Source: JAWXCB01 sp034440455 (GTDB lineage: Bacteria; Bacteroidota; Bacteroidia; Chitinophagales; CAIOSU01). From it: a DNA stretch of 60,692 nt. Made by a program: the position numbers and the translations under genes. The stretch lies in contig JAWXCB010000130.1 of assembly GCA_034440455.1 (NCBI GenBank), forward strand, positions 1 through 60,692, in the 5' to 3' direction. The notes under the pieces are model-generated. The model saw nothing but the letters and a program-made list of their open reading frames with translations, was not told where the DNA came from and did no database searches. Shown here in pieces: positions 52,980 to 60,692 of the stretch; position 1 is the first letter of the stretch, and the number at the start of each line of letters is the position of its first letter.

Positions 52980-53828
52980 TCAAGTATAGAAGCATCCCGA
53001 AAGTTTTTCTGAAACCTCCCACAGTTTTTTTCTTAAAGCGGAATCGTAAGCAAGGGCGTTCGGTTCTTTTGGTTTGCATTTGGTGAAATATTTTCCGGTT
53101 GCTCCCTGCACATCGGGCGAGGTGGCGAGATAGACGCTGGTTGCCGCGCCTTCCTCCACGCTCATTCCCCAAAGTTTGGTAAGCAAAATCCAGAGCGAAG
53201 CAGCAAAGTGCCCCGACTTGCTGCCGATGCGGGTTTTCACGAATCCGGGATGCAGGCAATTGACGGTGACTTGCGTGTTTTTCAGGCGCTCTGCAAGTTC
53301 AAAGGTGAACAGCACGTTGGCGAGTTTGCTTTGCCCGTAAGCCTTCATCACGTTGTAGCTGTTGTTTTTGGTGAAGGAATCGAAATCAATTTTCCCGCGA
53401 TAGTGCGAATCGGAAGAAACATTCACAATGCGGGCGGACGGAGATTTTTTTATCAAATCAAGCAGCAGCCCTGTGAGTAGAAAGTATGCGAAGTGGTTGG
53501 TAGCGATAGTTTTTTCCAAACCATCAACAGTAAGTTCATACGAGCCGAAAGTGCCGCCTGCATTATTAATCAACACATCAATAACTTCAACTTTACTGCG
53601 AATTTCTGTGGCTGCTTTGCGAATAGCTTGCTGGATTGCGAGGTCTGCAAGCACGTATTGGATGTTTTCATTTCCGGTGGCAGATTTAATTTGCTGCACG
53701 GCATCTTTCGCTTTCTGCTCATTGCGGCTCACAATAATAATGTGTGCGCCCATGTGTGCAAGCTCAAGTGCGGTTTGATAGCCGATGCCGTCATTGCCAC
53801 CGGTGATGACGATTGTTTTATTTTTCAT
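52980..53828 (-). CDS. Short-chain dehydrogenase/reductase (retinol dehydrogenase-like)
   Basis: A 282-residue SDR. The Rossmann cofactor motif TGGNDGIGYQTA is at about residues 8-19, NNAGG follows near 88, the catalytic serine lies in VNVSSDSHYRG, and the Tyr-Lys pair in YGQSKLANVLF. RNE after the second beta strand (SRNEQKAKDA) suggests NADP(H). The layout resembles the retinol dehydrogenase/WW-domain oxidoreductase-like group of bacterial SDRs; the substrate is unknown. It is divergent from the dipeptidase gene, with a 176-bp shared promoter region. Confidence 0.9.
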   Translation of the reverse strand: MKNKTIVITGGNDGIGYQTALELAHMGAHIIIVSRNEQKAKDAVQQIKSATGNENIQYVLADLAIQQAIRKAATEIRSKVEVIDVLINNAGGTFGSYELTVDGLEKTIATNHFAYFLLTGLLLDLIKKSPSARIVNVSSDSHYRGKIDFDSFTKNNSYNVMKAYGQSKLANVLFTFELAERLKNTQVTVNCLHPGFVKTRIGSKSGHFAASLWILLTKLWGMSVEEGAATSVYLATSPDVQGATGKYFTKCKPKEPNALAYDSALRKKLWEVSEKLSGCFYT

Positions 53829-54004
53829 GCGCTAAATATCCCGAATTAACAGTGAAAAGTAAAAGTTTCAGAGAAATCAATGTTCCATACAACCACTGTC
53901 GCACTTGTCAAGTCTTTAAAATCACACGCGCGAAAGCAGCATTTTCTTGATTTTCGGAATGGGTTTCTTTAAATACTGTTATTGATTTCAAAACACAACG
54001 ATTG

Positions 54005-55453
54005 ATGAACACAAATTTCTACACCGACCTCCATTGCCATCCTAATCTCAAATCTTTTAATAGCGGGCATCCGCATCCAACGAAAACAATGTGGGATGAT
54101 ATTGAGCATCCCTACACCGATAATGCGTTGACGCGCCTGTTTCGCAAGAAATCCAACTCCATGGCAAAAGAATCGCAGTGTAATTTGTATCAGCTTGCAA
54201 GAGGCGGGGTGCGTGTGGCGGTGCTTTCGATGTATCCTGTGGAGAAAGGTTTTGTGAAATTCCGCAAGGTGCCTGAGTTGCTATTAGGCGATGAGAAAGT
54301 GAATAGTGTGCTGGAACATATCTCAGGAATGCCAAAGGAAAGGGTGACTGCGATTCAACAACAGGAGAATCATTATTTCCACGAGCTTACCAGCGAGTAT
54401 CAATATGTGAGTAAAGGACAAGGCGCAAGTCCGTGTAAGCAATATCAATATAAAGTTGTGAACAGCTATGCGGAGTTAGAACTGAACCTGAAGAATGAGC
54501 CAAACACGGTAAACATCATTCTCTCTATTGAAGGCGCTCATGCGCTCGGCTGTGGGAATCCCGTCACCGAAAAGATGTCGCACGAGCAACTGAAAGAAGA
54601 ACTGACAAATAACATCCGTGAGATGAAAGCATGGGCGCACGTCCCCTTCAGCATCAACCTCGCGCATCACTTTTGGAATCAGTTGTGCGGACACTCGCCA
54701 AGCATCCCGATTCCGTTCAATCAATTGGTTGACCAGCGCAAAGGCACCAACGCGGGCATCACCGACCTTGGCAGGCATGTGATTCTTGAATTGCTCGGCA
54801 GGCATAACGGCAAGCGCGTTATCCTCGACACCAAGCACATGAGCGTAGCATCACGCAAAGAGTATTATGATTTCATCAGCAAATACAACTACCTGAACCC
54901 TGCCGATAAAATCCCGGTGCTGTGCAGTCATACAGGAGTGAACGGCTTTGAAACGATGGAGGAATCGCTCCACATCAAAGACCACAACCGCAAGAGCCGC
55001 CACAGCTATCTGCACCGCAGAAGCATCAACATCAGCGATGAAGAAATTCGCATCATCCATGCATCAGAAGGCATGATTGGCATTATGATGGATAAGGGAA
55101 ATCTTGGAGGAATAAAAAAAATACAGGAAATCAGCGCGATGGAAGATGTGCAGAAAAAGACGGATGCCTTTTCAGAATTGATTTGGGAAAATATCTTTCA
55201 GATTATCCGCGCGGTGAAACAGCCTACCGCATGGGATATTGTCGGCATCGGCAGCGACTATGACGGCACGATTTCGCATGTGGATGTTTACAAGAATGCT
55301 GAAACTTTTCACGACATGCAACGCAACCTCACCGAATATCTTGACAAAACCAAGCTGCACAAAAACCTCTGGTATCACTACAAGCCCGATGAATTGGTGA
55401 GCAAGATTCTTCGGGAAAATACGGTGGAGTTTCTCAGGAGGAGTTTTAAATAG
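54005..55453 (+). CDS. M19-family (membrane dipeptidase-like) peptidase
   Basis: A 482-residue amidohydrolase-fold protein with renal dipeptidase motifs: DLHCHP near the N-terminus for the first metal ligands, SIEGAHALGCG for the bridging Glu, CSHTGV for a metal His, and VGIGSDYDG for the final Asp. ATG 54005 is preferred over an adjacent in-frame TTG. No signal peptide is visible, so it is probably cytoplasmic. It is longer than classic M19 enzymes (about 350-400) owing to insertions around residues 40-160. The serine hydrolase gene follows 37 bp downstream on the same strand, so peptide or cell-wall recycling is possible. Confidence 0.87.
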   Translation: MNTNFYTDLHCHPNLKSFNSGHPHPTKTMWDDIEHPYTDNALTRLFRKKSNSMAKESQCNLYQLARGGVRVAVLSMYPVEKGFVKFRKVPELLLGDEKVNSVLEHISGMPKERVTAIQQQENHYFHELTSEYQYVSKGQGASPCKQYQYKVVNSYAELELNLKNEPNTVNIILSIEGAHALGCGNPVTEKMSHEQLKEELTNNIREMKAWAHVPFSINLAHHFWNQLCGHSPSIPIPFNQLVDQRKGTNAGITDLGRHVILELLGRHNGKRVILDTKHMSVASRKEYYDFISKYNYLNPADKIPVLCSHTGVNGFETMEESLHIKDHNRKSRHSYLHRRSINISDEEIRIIHASEGMIGIMMDKGNLGGIKKIQEISAMEDVQKKTDAFSELIWENIFQIIRAVKQPTAWDIVGIGSDYDGTISHVDVYKNAETFHDMQRNLTEYLDKTKLHKNLWYHYKPDELVSKILRENTVEFLRRSFK

Positions 55454-55490
55454 TAAGTGAAATAGTATCTTGGGCTTTCAAACAGTTAGC

Positions 55491-56630
55491 ATGAAAGCCA
55501 CACGCAGGATTCTTTTCATAATTGCAGCCCTCATCATTTCGCTTTTCGCAATCGCTAAATTATCGGGCAACGGCTATCTCATCAAAGGGCTATGGGCAAG
55601 CTACCTGCACGGGGCAAGTTCTGCCACCATTGATGATGCGCAATTTTTTCACACAAAAAAAATTGAAACTGCCGGAGCAGGGTGGGGGTGGACGCTTAGC
55701 CGGAATTACAATAAGACTCCGTTGTCTGAGCGGCTTCAATCTTCGCTGAATGAAACGGAGAGCGTAGCGTTTCTTGTTATCAAAAACGACAGCATCCTTT
55801 CTGAATATTATTGGGATGGCTATTCTGATAGTTCGCTTTCCAATTCATTCTCAATGGCGAAATCCATTGTAACGATGTTGGCGCAAGTAGCTGTACAAAA
55901 AGGAATTTTTCAAAGCTGGAATCAGAAAGTCGTCACGCTGTTTCCTGAATTATCAGGCGCTTTTGCAAAGGAACTCGAACTGTGGCATCTCTCTACGATG
56001 TCATCAGGCATGAAGTGGGAGGAAAGCTACAAGAATCCATTTAGCGTAACAGCAGAGGCATATTATGGCGATGATATACGGCAGTTAATACTTTCATTGC
56101 CCATTGAGAGCAAGCCGGGCGTTGCTTACAACTATCAAAGCGGCTCCACGCAATTGCTGGGTTTGGCGCTGATAAAAGCTACCGGTAAGTCATTGAGCGA
56201 GCTTGCCTCTGAATGGCTGTGGAAGCCCATGCAGGCAGAGCGTGATGCCACATGGCACACCGATGAAGAAGGAACTGAATTGGCTTACTGCTGCTTCAAT
56301 TCTAATGCGCGCGACTTTGCACGATTCGGTAAACTCATGCTGCATCAGGGAAATTGGGAAGGCACGCAGATATTGGATTCTTCCTTCGTGCAAATGGCGA
56401 CAACGGGCGCGCTTGCGCCTTACTATGGTTATTCCTTTTGGGTGGTTTCATCTTATGGAACACCGGTATTTTGTCAGCGGGGCATTCTGGGGCAATACAT
56501 TATCACCTTTCCCGAACGCAACCTTGTGGTGGTTCGTCTCGGGCATAAAAGACTTCCAAACCGTGAAGATTATCATTCTGATGATTTGCATGTAATTGTA
56601 GAGGAAATGCTGAAGATGAACTTGGATTAA
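55491..56630 (+). CDS. Serine hydrolase of the beta-lactamase/class C family
   Basis: A 379-residue protein. The start at ATG 55491 places a hydrophobic signal-anchor (RRILFIIAALIISLFAIA) at the N-terminus; the open frame starts seven codons earlier. The nucleophile motif is SxxK, Ser121-Met-Ala-Lys124 in FSMAKSIVTML; the Tyr motif is Tyr213 in YNYQSG. A typical GYSFWV segment follows in the C-terminal half. The family includes class C beta-lactamases, DD-peptidases, esterases and 6-aminohexanoate-dimer hydrolase; this one most resembles the last type, and no true KTG box is evident. Probably membrane-anchored in the periplasm. Confidence 0.88.
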   Translation: MKATRRILFIIAALIISLFAIAKLSGNGYLIKGLWASYLHGASSATIDDAQFFHTKKIETAGAGWGWTLSRNYNKTPLSERLQSSLNETESVAFLVIKNDSILSEYYWDGYSDSSLSNSFSMAKSIVTMLAQVAVQKGIFQSWNQKVVTLFPELSGAFAKELELWHLSTMSSGMKWEESYKNPFSVTAEAYYGDDIRQLILSLPIESKPGVAYNYQSGSTQLLGLALIKATGKSLSELASEWLWKPMQAERDATWHTDEEGTELAYCCFNSNARDFARFGKLMLHQGNWEGTQILDSSFVQMATTGALAPYYGYSFWVVSSYGTPVFCQRGILGQYIITFPERNLVVVRLGHKRLPNREDYHSDDLHVIVEEMLKMNLD

Positions 56631-56705
56631 AATCCGAACACGCTTCAGGAATATTGATTACAAGCTAATGGCGGAATTTCTGCAAGCAAAAGACCTTACG
56701 AGGAA

Positions 56706-58349
56706 TCAGAATTTAACTACCTTTTGAGTTGTTGAGTTGGTGTTGAACAAATAAATTCCGGGGCTGAGTTTGCTGATGTCATTCACTCCCTGCTCAAGTT
56801 GAAGCACGAATACGCCCGATATATTAGTGAGCATTCCGGAAGAGGAAACCCATAATTCAGATTGTGCTGGATTAGGGAAGACGGTATCAAGAATTTTAAT
56901 TTGCGTTTGCGTTTCCGATGTAATATCCGGGTAAGCGGTGACGGTAAGGTTTGGAGTTGATGAAAATAATTCTGTTTTTATCCCTTGCAAAAATCCATAC
57001 AAGAGATGATTGTAGTACAACTCAATTTCTACAGAATTATTCCCGGAAATGTACAAATCCGTAAGATGGTAGAAACTGTCTGCGGCAATAGTAATGTCTT
57101 CTTTTTCGTCTAATATGCCACCATCTGTCCAAAGTTTAAATTGATGGCTTCCCGGGCTGATGGAATGTCCGCCAATAGTCAACCCGTTTTCAGAGGTAAT
57201 CTTATTTACTGCCAGTGGTAATTGAATATCACTACTCGCATAGCCAGTTGCGCGACCGGGTATGCTCAGTTTTACGGTGGTATTATTATAGAGATAGGCG
57301 GCTGATTTGGTTATATCAGTTAATTCTTCTGCGGAAATGACATTAAAATTGTTCAAAGCTGCTATCGCTTTTTCTCTTGTCGGGGTGCCAAGTAATGCCT
57401 GCGCAACCGCACCCAGTGCTAAGGTGTCAATTGGTTGATTTCCGATGATAGCCATAAGGGAATCAAATAATAGCGCAGTGTTGGAATCACTGGCATCCAA
57501 AACATATTCTGGCGCCTTCCATTCAAAAACAATAGAACAACCTGCGCACAGCGTCCATGCGCCTGACATGCTTTGCGGTTCAATTTCATGATTTGCATAG
57601 CGGGCAAACACGGAAGTGTCCTGAAAAAAACCGACATAGCTATCTGTACTTTTCTCAACGAACCAACAGGAATCATTTTCATTACAAAGTGCATATTCAC
57701 TTTGTTGATAGAAATATTCAGGATGCAGATAGGCATCTGATGCTGCCATATAACTGCCATTGGGAAGCGTATCTAAAAAACGAGGCATTTCAGAATCAAA
57801 ATCAATCAAAAGCGTATCGCCATTCACAATTCCTTCACCTAACGAATGATAGTCAGAAAGATTTAATGCCCAAATGCTGTCTTTTTCGAAGACGCCTGAC
57901 TTGATTAATTGGGAGGCACCCATCGCAGCAAATTCACCGCATTCATAGTGGCAACTGGTTAAAAACCATTGAGGAAAAGCATACTTCTTCTCCGCAATTT
58001 CCTTTTGAAAGGAGCCATTGTCTAATTCACTAACGGGTTTTTGGCCTACAAAGAAATAAGGCGATTTAACGATTCGGGCGTGAGCGCGGAGAGCATCAAT
58101 CTGATTCCCTGTTGATTTCAGGTAAGAAAAATAATTTTCTTCTGATAGAAATAAGTAATTACCCGGGCTGTCTAAAGCGGTGAGAGGATAGAATGTGGCA
58201 GGCTCTGTTCCGTTGTTCTTAATTTCCAGAGCAAATGAATCGCCTGCCTGAATTGCAGACAAGTCAAATCCATTGAACAAATCCATGACTTGAGATTTTA
58301 CCTGTCCAGCAATTAAAAGGAAAAAGAGGGCGAATAAAGACTTTTGCAT
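56706..58349 (-). CDS. T9SS-secreted protein with a transglutaminase-like core
   Basis: A 547-residue protein with signal peptide (residues 1-19, ending VKSQ) and a C-terminal T9SS type A sorting domain (about 465-547: VFPNPAQSELWV, SPGIYLF, QKVVKF). The N-terminal half holds a pattern that fits a transglutaminase-like cysteine hydrolase: Cys137 in CHYECGEFAAMGA, His168 in SDYHSLGEG, Asp183 in LLIDFDSEM, in the correct order and spacing. Additional cysteines (CNENDSC, CAGC) may form disulphides. I would call it a candidate peptidase or cross-linking enzyme on the cell surface. No neighbour gives a clue; convergent with the serine hydrolase gene. Confidence 0.75.
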   Translation of the reverse strand: MQKSLFALFFLLIAGQVKSQVMDLFNGFDLSAIQAGDSFALEIKNNGTEPATFYPLTALDSPGNYLFLSEENYFSYLKSTGNQIDALRAHARIVKSPYFFVGQKPVSELDNGSFQKEIAEKKYAFPQWFLTSCHYECGEFAAMGASQLIKSGVFEKDSIWALNLSDYHSLGEGIVNGDTLLIDFDSEMPRFLDTLPNGSYMAASDAYLHPEYFYQQSEYALCNENDSCWFVEKSTDSYVGFFQDTSVFARYANHEIEPQSMSGAWTLCAGCSIVFEWKAPEYVLDASDSNTALLFDSLMAIIGNQPIDTLALGAVAQALLGTPTREKAIAALNNFNVISAEELTDITKSAAYLYNNTTVKLSIPGRATGYASSDIQLPLAVNKITSENGLTIGGHSISPGSHQFKLWTDGGILDEKEDITIAADSFYHLTDLYISGNNSVEIELYYNHLLYGFLQGIKTELFSSTPNLTVTAYPDITSETQTQIKILDTVFPNPAQSELWVSSSGMLTNISGVFVLQLEQGVNDISKLSPGIYLFNTNSTTQKVVKF

Positions 58350-58534
58350 TTTACTTGGCTATTCCCGCTACAGTGCTTAAAAAACTAAGCCCAAACAGAA
58401 TTTTACCAAAGCAAAGTAGCATCTGAGAACTTTAAAAGGCATTAGACGCTTGTTAAAAGGCTATTAAAAAACTAAGTGTAAACACCTACGTTTAATAACG
58501 TATCGTTTTGCGTTGCTGTGCTGAAAGAAAGAAT

Positions 58535-58567
58535 GAACTCAGAATCTTATTTTAACAAACTGAGTTC
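58535..58567. repeat. Hairpin GAACTCAG/CTGAGTTC
   Basis: GAACTCAG (58535-58542) and CTGAGTTC (58560-58567) form an 8-bp stem with a 17-nt loop in the gap between the RibBA gene and the T9SS gene. There is a short T run after it on the plus strand only. It could be a weak terminator or a regulatory hairpin. Confidence 0.35.
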
Positions 58568-58589
58568 TTTGAAAAAAACTAAAATAATG

Positions 58590-58704
58590 CGTCATTGCGA
58601 GAGAATTTTAGCTTGTGTGCAGGCTATTCCAGAAGCAATCTCCTTCTGAAAGACTATCAGATGATTGCTTCGCTCGCAATCCGCCTCAGGCGGATGCAAT
58701 GACG
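58590..58704. repeat. REP-like element (CGTCATTGCGAG type)
   Basis: CGTCATTGC (58590-58598) pairs with GCAATGACG (58696-58704) and AAGCAATC (58633-58640) with GATTGCTT (58663-58670). A short CCGCC-TCA-GGCGG hairpin sits at 58681-58693. This is the widespread CGTCATTGCGAG...AAGCAATC dispersed repeat. The rest of the 472-bp gap (58350-58821) contains AT-rich sequence with the hairpin at 58535 and no gene I can support. Confidence 0.65.
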
Positions 58705-58821
58705 GTAGTTTTTCAAAGCTCTAAAACTGTACATGCTTCATGGTGAAGATTTGCAGGTATCAATCTTGAAGAAATATGAGAGTGGGGAGGTTAACCGGGT
58801 GATTGCTCTTTATCTGAAGCG

Positions 58822-60033
58822 TTAAAGCTGCTTCAAAATTTCATGCCCCAATTTATCGCGCTTGGTAATCAGGTAACGCTCATTGTGGGGATTGGGATTT
58901 ACTTCAAGCGGAATATTTTCAACAATCTCAAGCCCATAGCCGATTAAGCCCGTGCGCTTGCGCGGGTTGTTGGTGATAAGACGCATTTTGCTGATGCCAA
59001 GGTCATGCAGGATTTGCGCCCCCACGCCATAGTCGCGGGCATCCATGTCGTAACCCAGCGCAATATTCGCTTCAACCGTGTCTTTGCCTTCTTCCTGCAA
59101 CTTGTAGGCTTTCAACTTATTAAGCAATCCAATTCCCCTGCCTTCCTGTTTCATATAAAGCACAATGCCTCTGCCTTCCTTTTCCACCATCTGCATTGCA
59201 GCATGGAGTTGCTCCCCGCAGTCGCAACGCAGCGAACCAAGAATATCGCCCGTAACGCAGGAGGAGTGAACGCGAGTCAAAATAGGTTCACCTTTTTTCC
59301 ATTCCCCTTTCACTAATGCAAGATGCACCTCATCGGTAGTTACCTGTGAATAGGCGATAAGCCTGAACTCACCGTATTTGGTAGGCAGCTTCACCTCCGT
59401 TTCTTTCACAATCAGCCGCTCCTGCTTCATGCGATATTCAATCAGCGCCTCGATGGACACAATCTTCAAATCAAACTGCTCTGCGATTACAAACAAATCA
59501 GGCAGACGCGCCATGGAGCCATCTTCATTCATGATTTCTACCAGCACACCCGCAGGCTCAAAGCCCGCCAGACGCGCCAAATCAATCGTTGCCTCCGTAT
59601 GCCCCGCCCTGCGCAACACTCCGCCTCTTCTTGCCTTCAGCGGAAAGATGTGCCCCGGCTTTGCCAAATCATGCGGCTTCGTATCTGGATTTATCAGCGC
59701 AAGCACCGTTTTGGAACGGTCGGTGGCGGAAATACCTGTCGAACTTCCGGGACCACGCCAGTCAATGGAAACGGTGAAGGGCGTGCTGTGCAGTGAAGTG
59801 TTTTCCCCCACCATCAAATCAAGCTGTAGCTCTTCGCAGCGGTCTTCAATCACGGGGGCGCAAATTAATCCCCTGCCATGCTTCGACATGAAGTTAATGA
59901 CCTCCGGAGTGGCATTGTGCGCAGCGGTGATAAAGTCGCCCTCGTTTTCGCGGTCTTCGTCATCTACCACAATCACGAGCTTGCCCTTGCGGATGTCTTC
60001 AATCGCTTCTTCGATGGTGTTGAACTTGCTCAT
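58822..60033 (-). CDS. ribBA: Bifunctional RibBA (DHBP synthase / GTP cyclohydrolase II)
   Basis: A 403-residue cytoplasmic riboflavin-biosynthesis enzyme. ATG 60033 (SKFNTIEEAIEDIRKGK) is chosen; the frame is open 40 codons further upstream but that part is not family-like. N-terminal domain (1-200) is 3,4-dihydroxy-2-butanone-4-phosphate synthase with VDDEDRENEGDF, HSTPFTVSID and RAGHTEATIDL. C-terminal domain (about 205-403) is GTP cyclohydrolase II with zinc cysteines in SSCVTGDILGSLRCDCGEQL, EGRGIGLLNK and the closing TNNPRK. It provides both starting compounds of riboflavin. No FMN riboswitch is visible upstream. Confidence 0.96.
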   Translation of the reverse strand: MSKFNTIEEAIEDIRKGKLVIVVDDEDRENEGDFITAAHNATPEVINFMSKHGRGLICAPVIEDRCEELQLDLMVGENTSLHSTPFTVSIDWRGPGSSTGISATDRSKTVLALINPDTKPHDLAKPGHIFPLKARRGGVLRRAGHTEATIDLARLAGFEPAGVLVEIMNEDGSMARLPDLFVIAEQFDLKIVSIEALIEYRMKQERLIVKETEVKLPTKYGEFRLIAYSQVTTDEVHLALVKGEWKKGEPILTRVHSSCVTGDILGSLRCDCGEQLHAAMQMVEKEGRGIVLYMKQEGRGIGLLNKLKAYKLQEEGKDTVEANIALGYDMDARDYGVGAQILHDLGISKMRLITNNPRKRTGLIGYGLEIVENIPLEVNPNPHNERYLITKRDKLGHEILKQL

Positions 60034-60333
60034 TTCACGTAAATAATGAATGGCAAAGATAGGGGATTTTGCAGCGCAAGCAGACCCTGATATAGCGCAA
60101 GTTTCTGCGCGTGCAATGAGGGCAGCCTGACTTGTGCTATCATGTTTCGCCACAAGCTATGAGGATGCAGGAGGTGGTGCGTACTGATTTCATTTCTTTA
60201 TCGCTTTTACTCGTAGCGTAGTTGCCAGAAGGGTAGCAGTATTTGCTTGAAGAAGTCAACAGCGGCCAGTCAATAGGATAGAACCTTAAACTCAAAACTC
60301 AATACGAATAAGGCATTAATTATTTGATGTGAA
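60034..60333. other. 300-bp region upstream of ribBA without a supported gene
   Basis: No open frame here has recognisable protein features and no riboswitch or tRNA was found. It contains the leader of ribBA and ordinary mixed sequence. An FMN (RFN) element would need its conserved GGGC...GAAAAUCCC core, which I do not see on either strand. Confidence 0.4.
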
Positions 60334-60462
60334 TTATGCAAGAAGTATAGTGATACCCTCGTTCATCCCTGACTGTATTTCTCTCCTCATTTTAGCTTTC
60401 ATTTCCGACAATTTGGCGTGAGTTTTTGCGATAGGTTTAAGCGCAGCGAAATTTTGCGCCAT
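60334..60462 (-). CDS. Possible small protein (42 residues), unknown
   Basis: A 42-codon frame starting with ATG (AQNFAALKPIAKTHAKL) has a clean amphipathic, basic helical composition rich in Ala, Lys and Met, unlike random translation. It sits between ribBA and the tandem repeat array at 60505-60692, on the same strand as both. No family is recognised. It could equally be chance; codon use and conservation in relatives would decide. Confidence 0.3.
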   Translation of the reverse strand: MAQNFAALKPIAKTHAKLSEMKAKMRREIQSGMNEGITILLA

Positions 60463-60504
60463 TTGGACACTACCGTGCGGCTGCACACTTCATTTCGTAG
60501 TTAC

Positions 60505-60692
60505 GGAACGAAGTTTCGTAACTACGGAACGAAGATTTGTAACCATGAAATATTGTTCCGTAACAACGGAACGAAGATTTGTAACCATGAAATATTGTTC
60601 CGTAACAACGGAACGAAGATTTGTAACCATGAAACATTGTTCCGTAACAACGGAACGAAGATTTGTAACCATGAAACATTGTTCCGTAACAA
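60505..60692. repeat. 21/42-bp tandem repeat array running off the right edge
   Basis: GGAACGAAG recurs at 60505, 60526, 60568, 60610 and 60652: first period 21 bp, then three periods of exactly 42 bp. Each 42-bp unit is two diverged 21-mers. Unit junctions form GTTCCGT-AACA-ACGGAAC palindromes. On the minus strand the period divides by three and encodes the heptads IFHGYKS and SFRCYGT without stops, but the encoded sequence has no signal or family. The array continues past the window end, so its length is unknown. Confidence 0.85.

Noticed and set aside
58733..58825. 30-codon plus-strand frame overlapping the ribBA stop
   Set aside because: It looks moderately protein-like (LQVSILKKYESGEVNRV) but is too short, has no recognised family and overlaps the end of ribBA.
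60034..60333. FMN riboswitch upstream of ribBA
   Set aside because: The conserved RFN core words are absent on the minus strand in the leader.

Overview
The window looks like a chromosome segment from an uncultured or poorly characterised member of the Bacteroidota. The evidence is a SusC/SusD pair, type IX secretion (T9SS) C-terminal sorting domains, lipoproteins, TAnnTTTG-type promoters, and a few very large mosaic surface proteins on a backbone of ordinary housekeeping genes. I see no rRNA, tRNA, CRISPR array or intact insertion sequence. All functional calls come from reading motifs by eye; no database search was run.

Layout. 1-9971 (minus) is the 5' part of a giant secreted-protein gene that runs off the left edge: signal peptide, von Willebrand A domain, DUF11-like domain, Ig/PKD-like domains, then roughly 85-90 copies of a four-cysteine ~25-residue repeat resembling the Dictyostelium 'CTDC' slime-mould repeat. 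10-14 kb holds a glycerophosphodiester phosphodiesterase, a methyltransferase, the remnant of a flavoprotein gene, a membrane-anchored response regulator, a lipoprotein, and several small inverted-repeat elements. 14.2-17.3 kb is a TerB/ABC/ABC-2 fusion transporter. 17.3-19.9 kb is an AT-rich, probably acquired restriction-modification locus: one methyltransferase with a C-terminal nuclease-fold (SNase-like) extension and two tandem, homologous MjaI-like endonuclease genes, the second broken by a single-base frameshift. 20.0-24.3 kb is a five-gene signalling operon: hybrid kinase, HPt protein, and SiaA-, SiaB- and SiaC-like partner-switch proteins. Its kinase and phosphatase both carry cyclic-nucleotide-binding domains. 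24.5-29.9 kb is a SusC/SusD/DUF5011-lipoprotein uptake operon. An HD hydrolase and a TPR-containing class III adenylate cyclase follow (29.9-32.5 kb).

32.57-47.96 kb (minus) is a second giant gene of 5128 codons encoding a T9SS-secreted mosaic: three G8-like/beta-helix blocks, MopE-type metal-binding motifs, an ELWxxDGT propeller, leucine-rich repeats, CTDC repeats, a subtilase-like domain with two of three catalytic residues replaced, 19 copies of a GNRSVN hexapeptide, MBG domains, 21 propeller-like repeats and a C-terminal sorting domain. Downstream come a NarL-type two-component pair (48.4-50.4 kb), an ABC-F ATPase, a short-chain dehydrogenase, an M19 dipeptidase plus serine beta-lactamase-like hydrolase, a T9SS-secreted protein with a possible transglutaminase-like core, and RibBA. 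The right edge ends inside a 21/42-bp tandem repeat array.

How it may fit together (inference): the adenylate cyclase could supply the nucleotide sensed by the Sia-type operon; the two giant proteins look like members of one modular adhesin or matrix family sharing the CTDC repeat; the restriction locus and the scattered inverted repeats mark the mobile part of the window.
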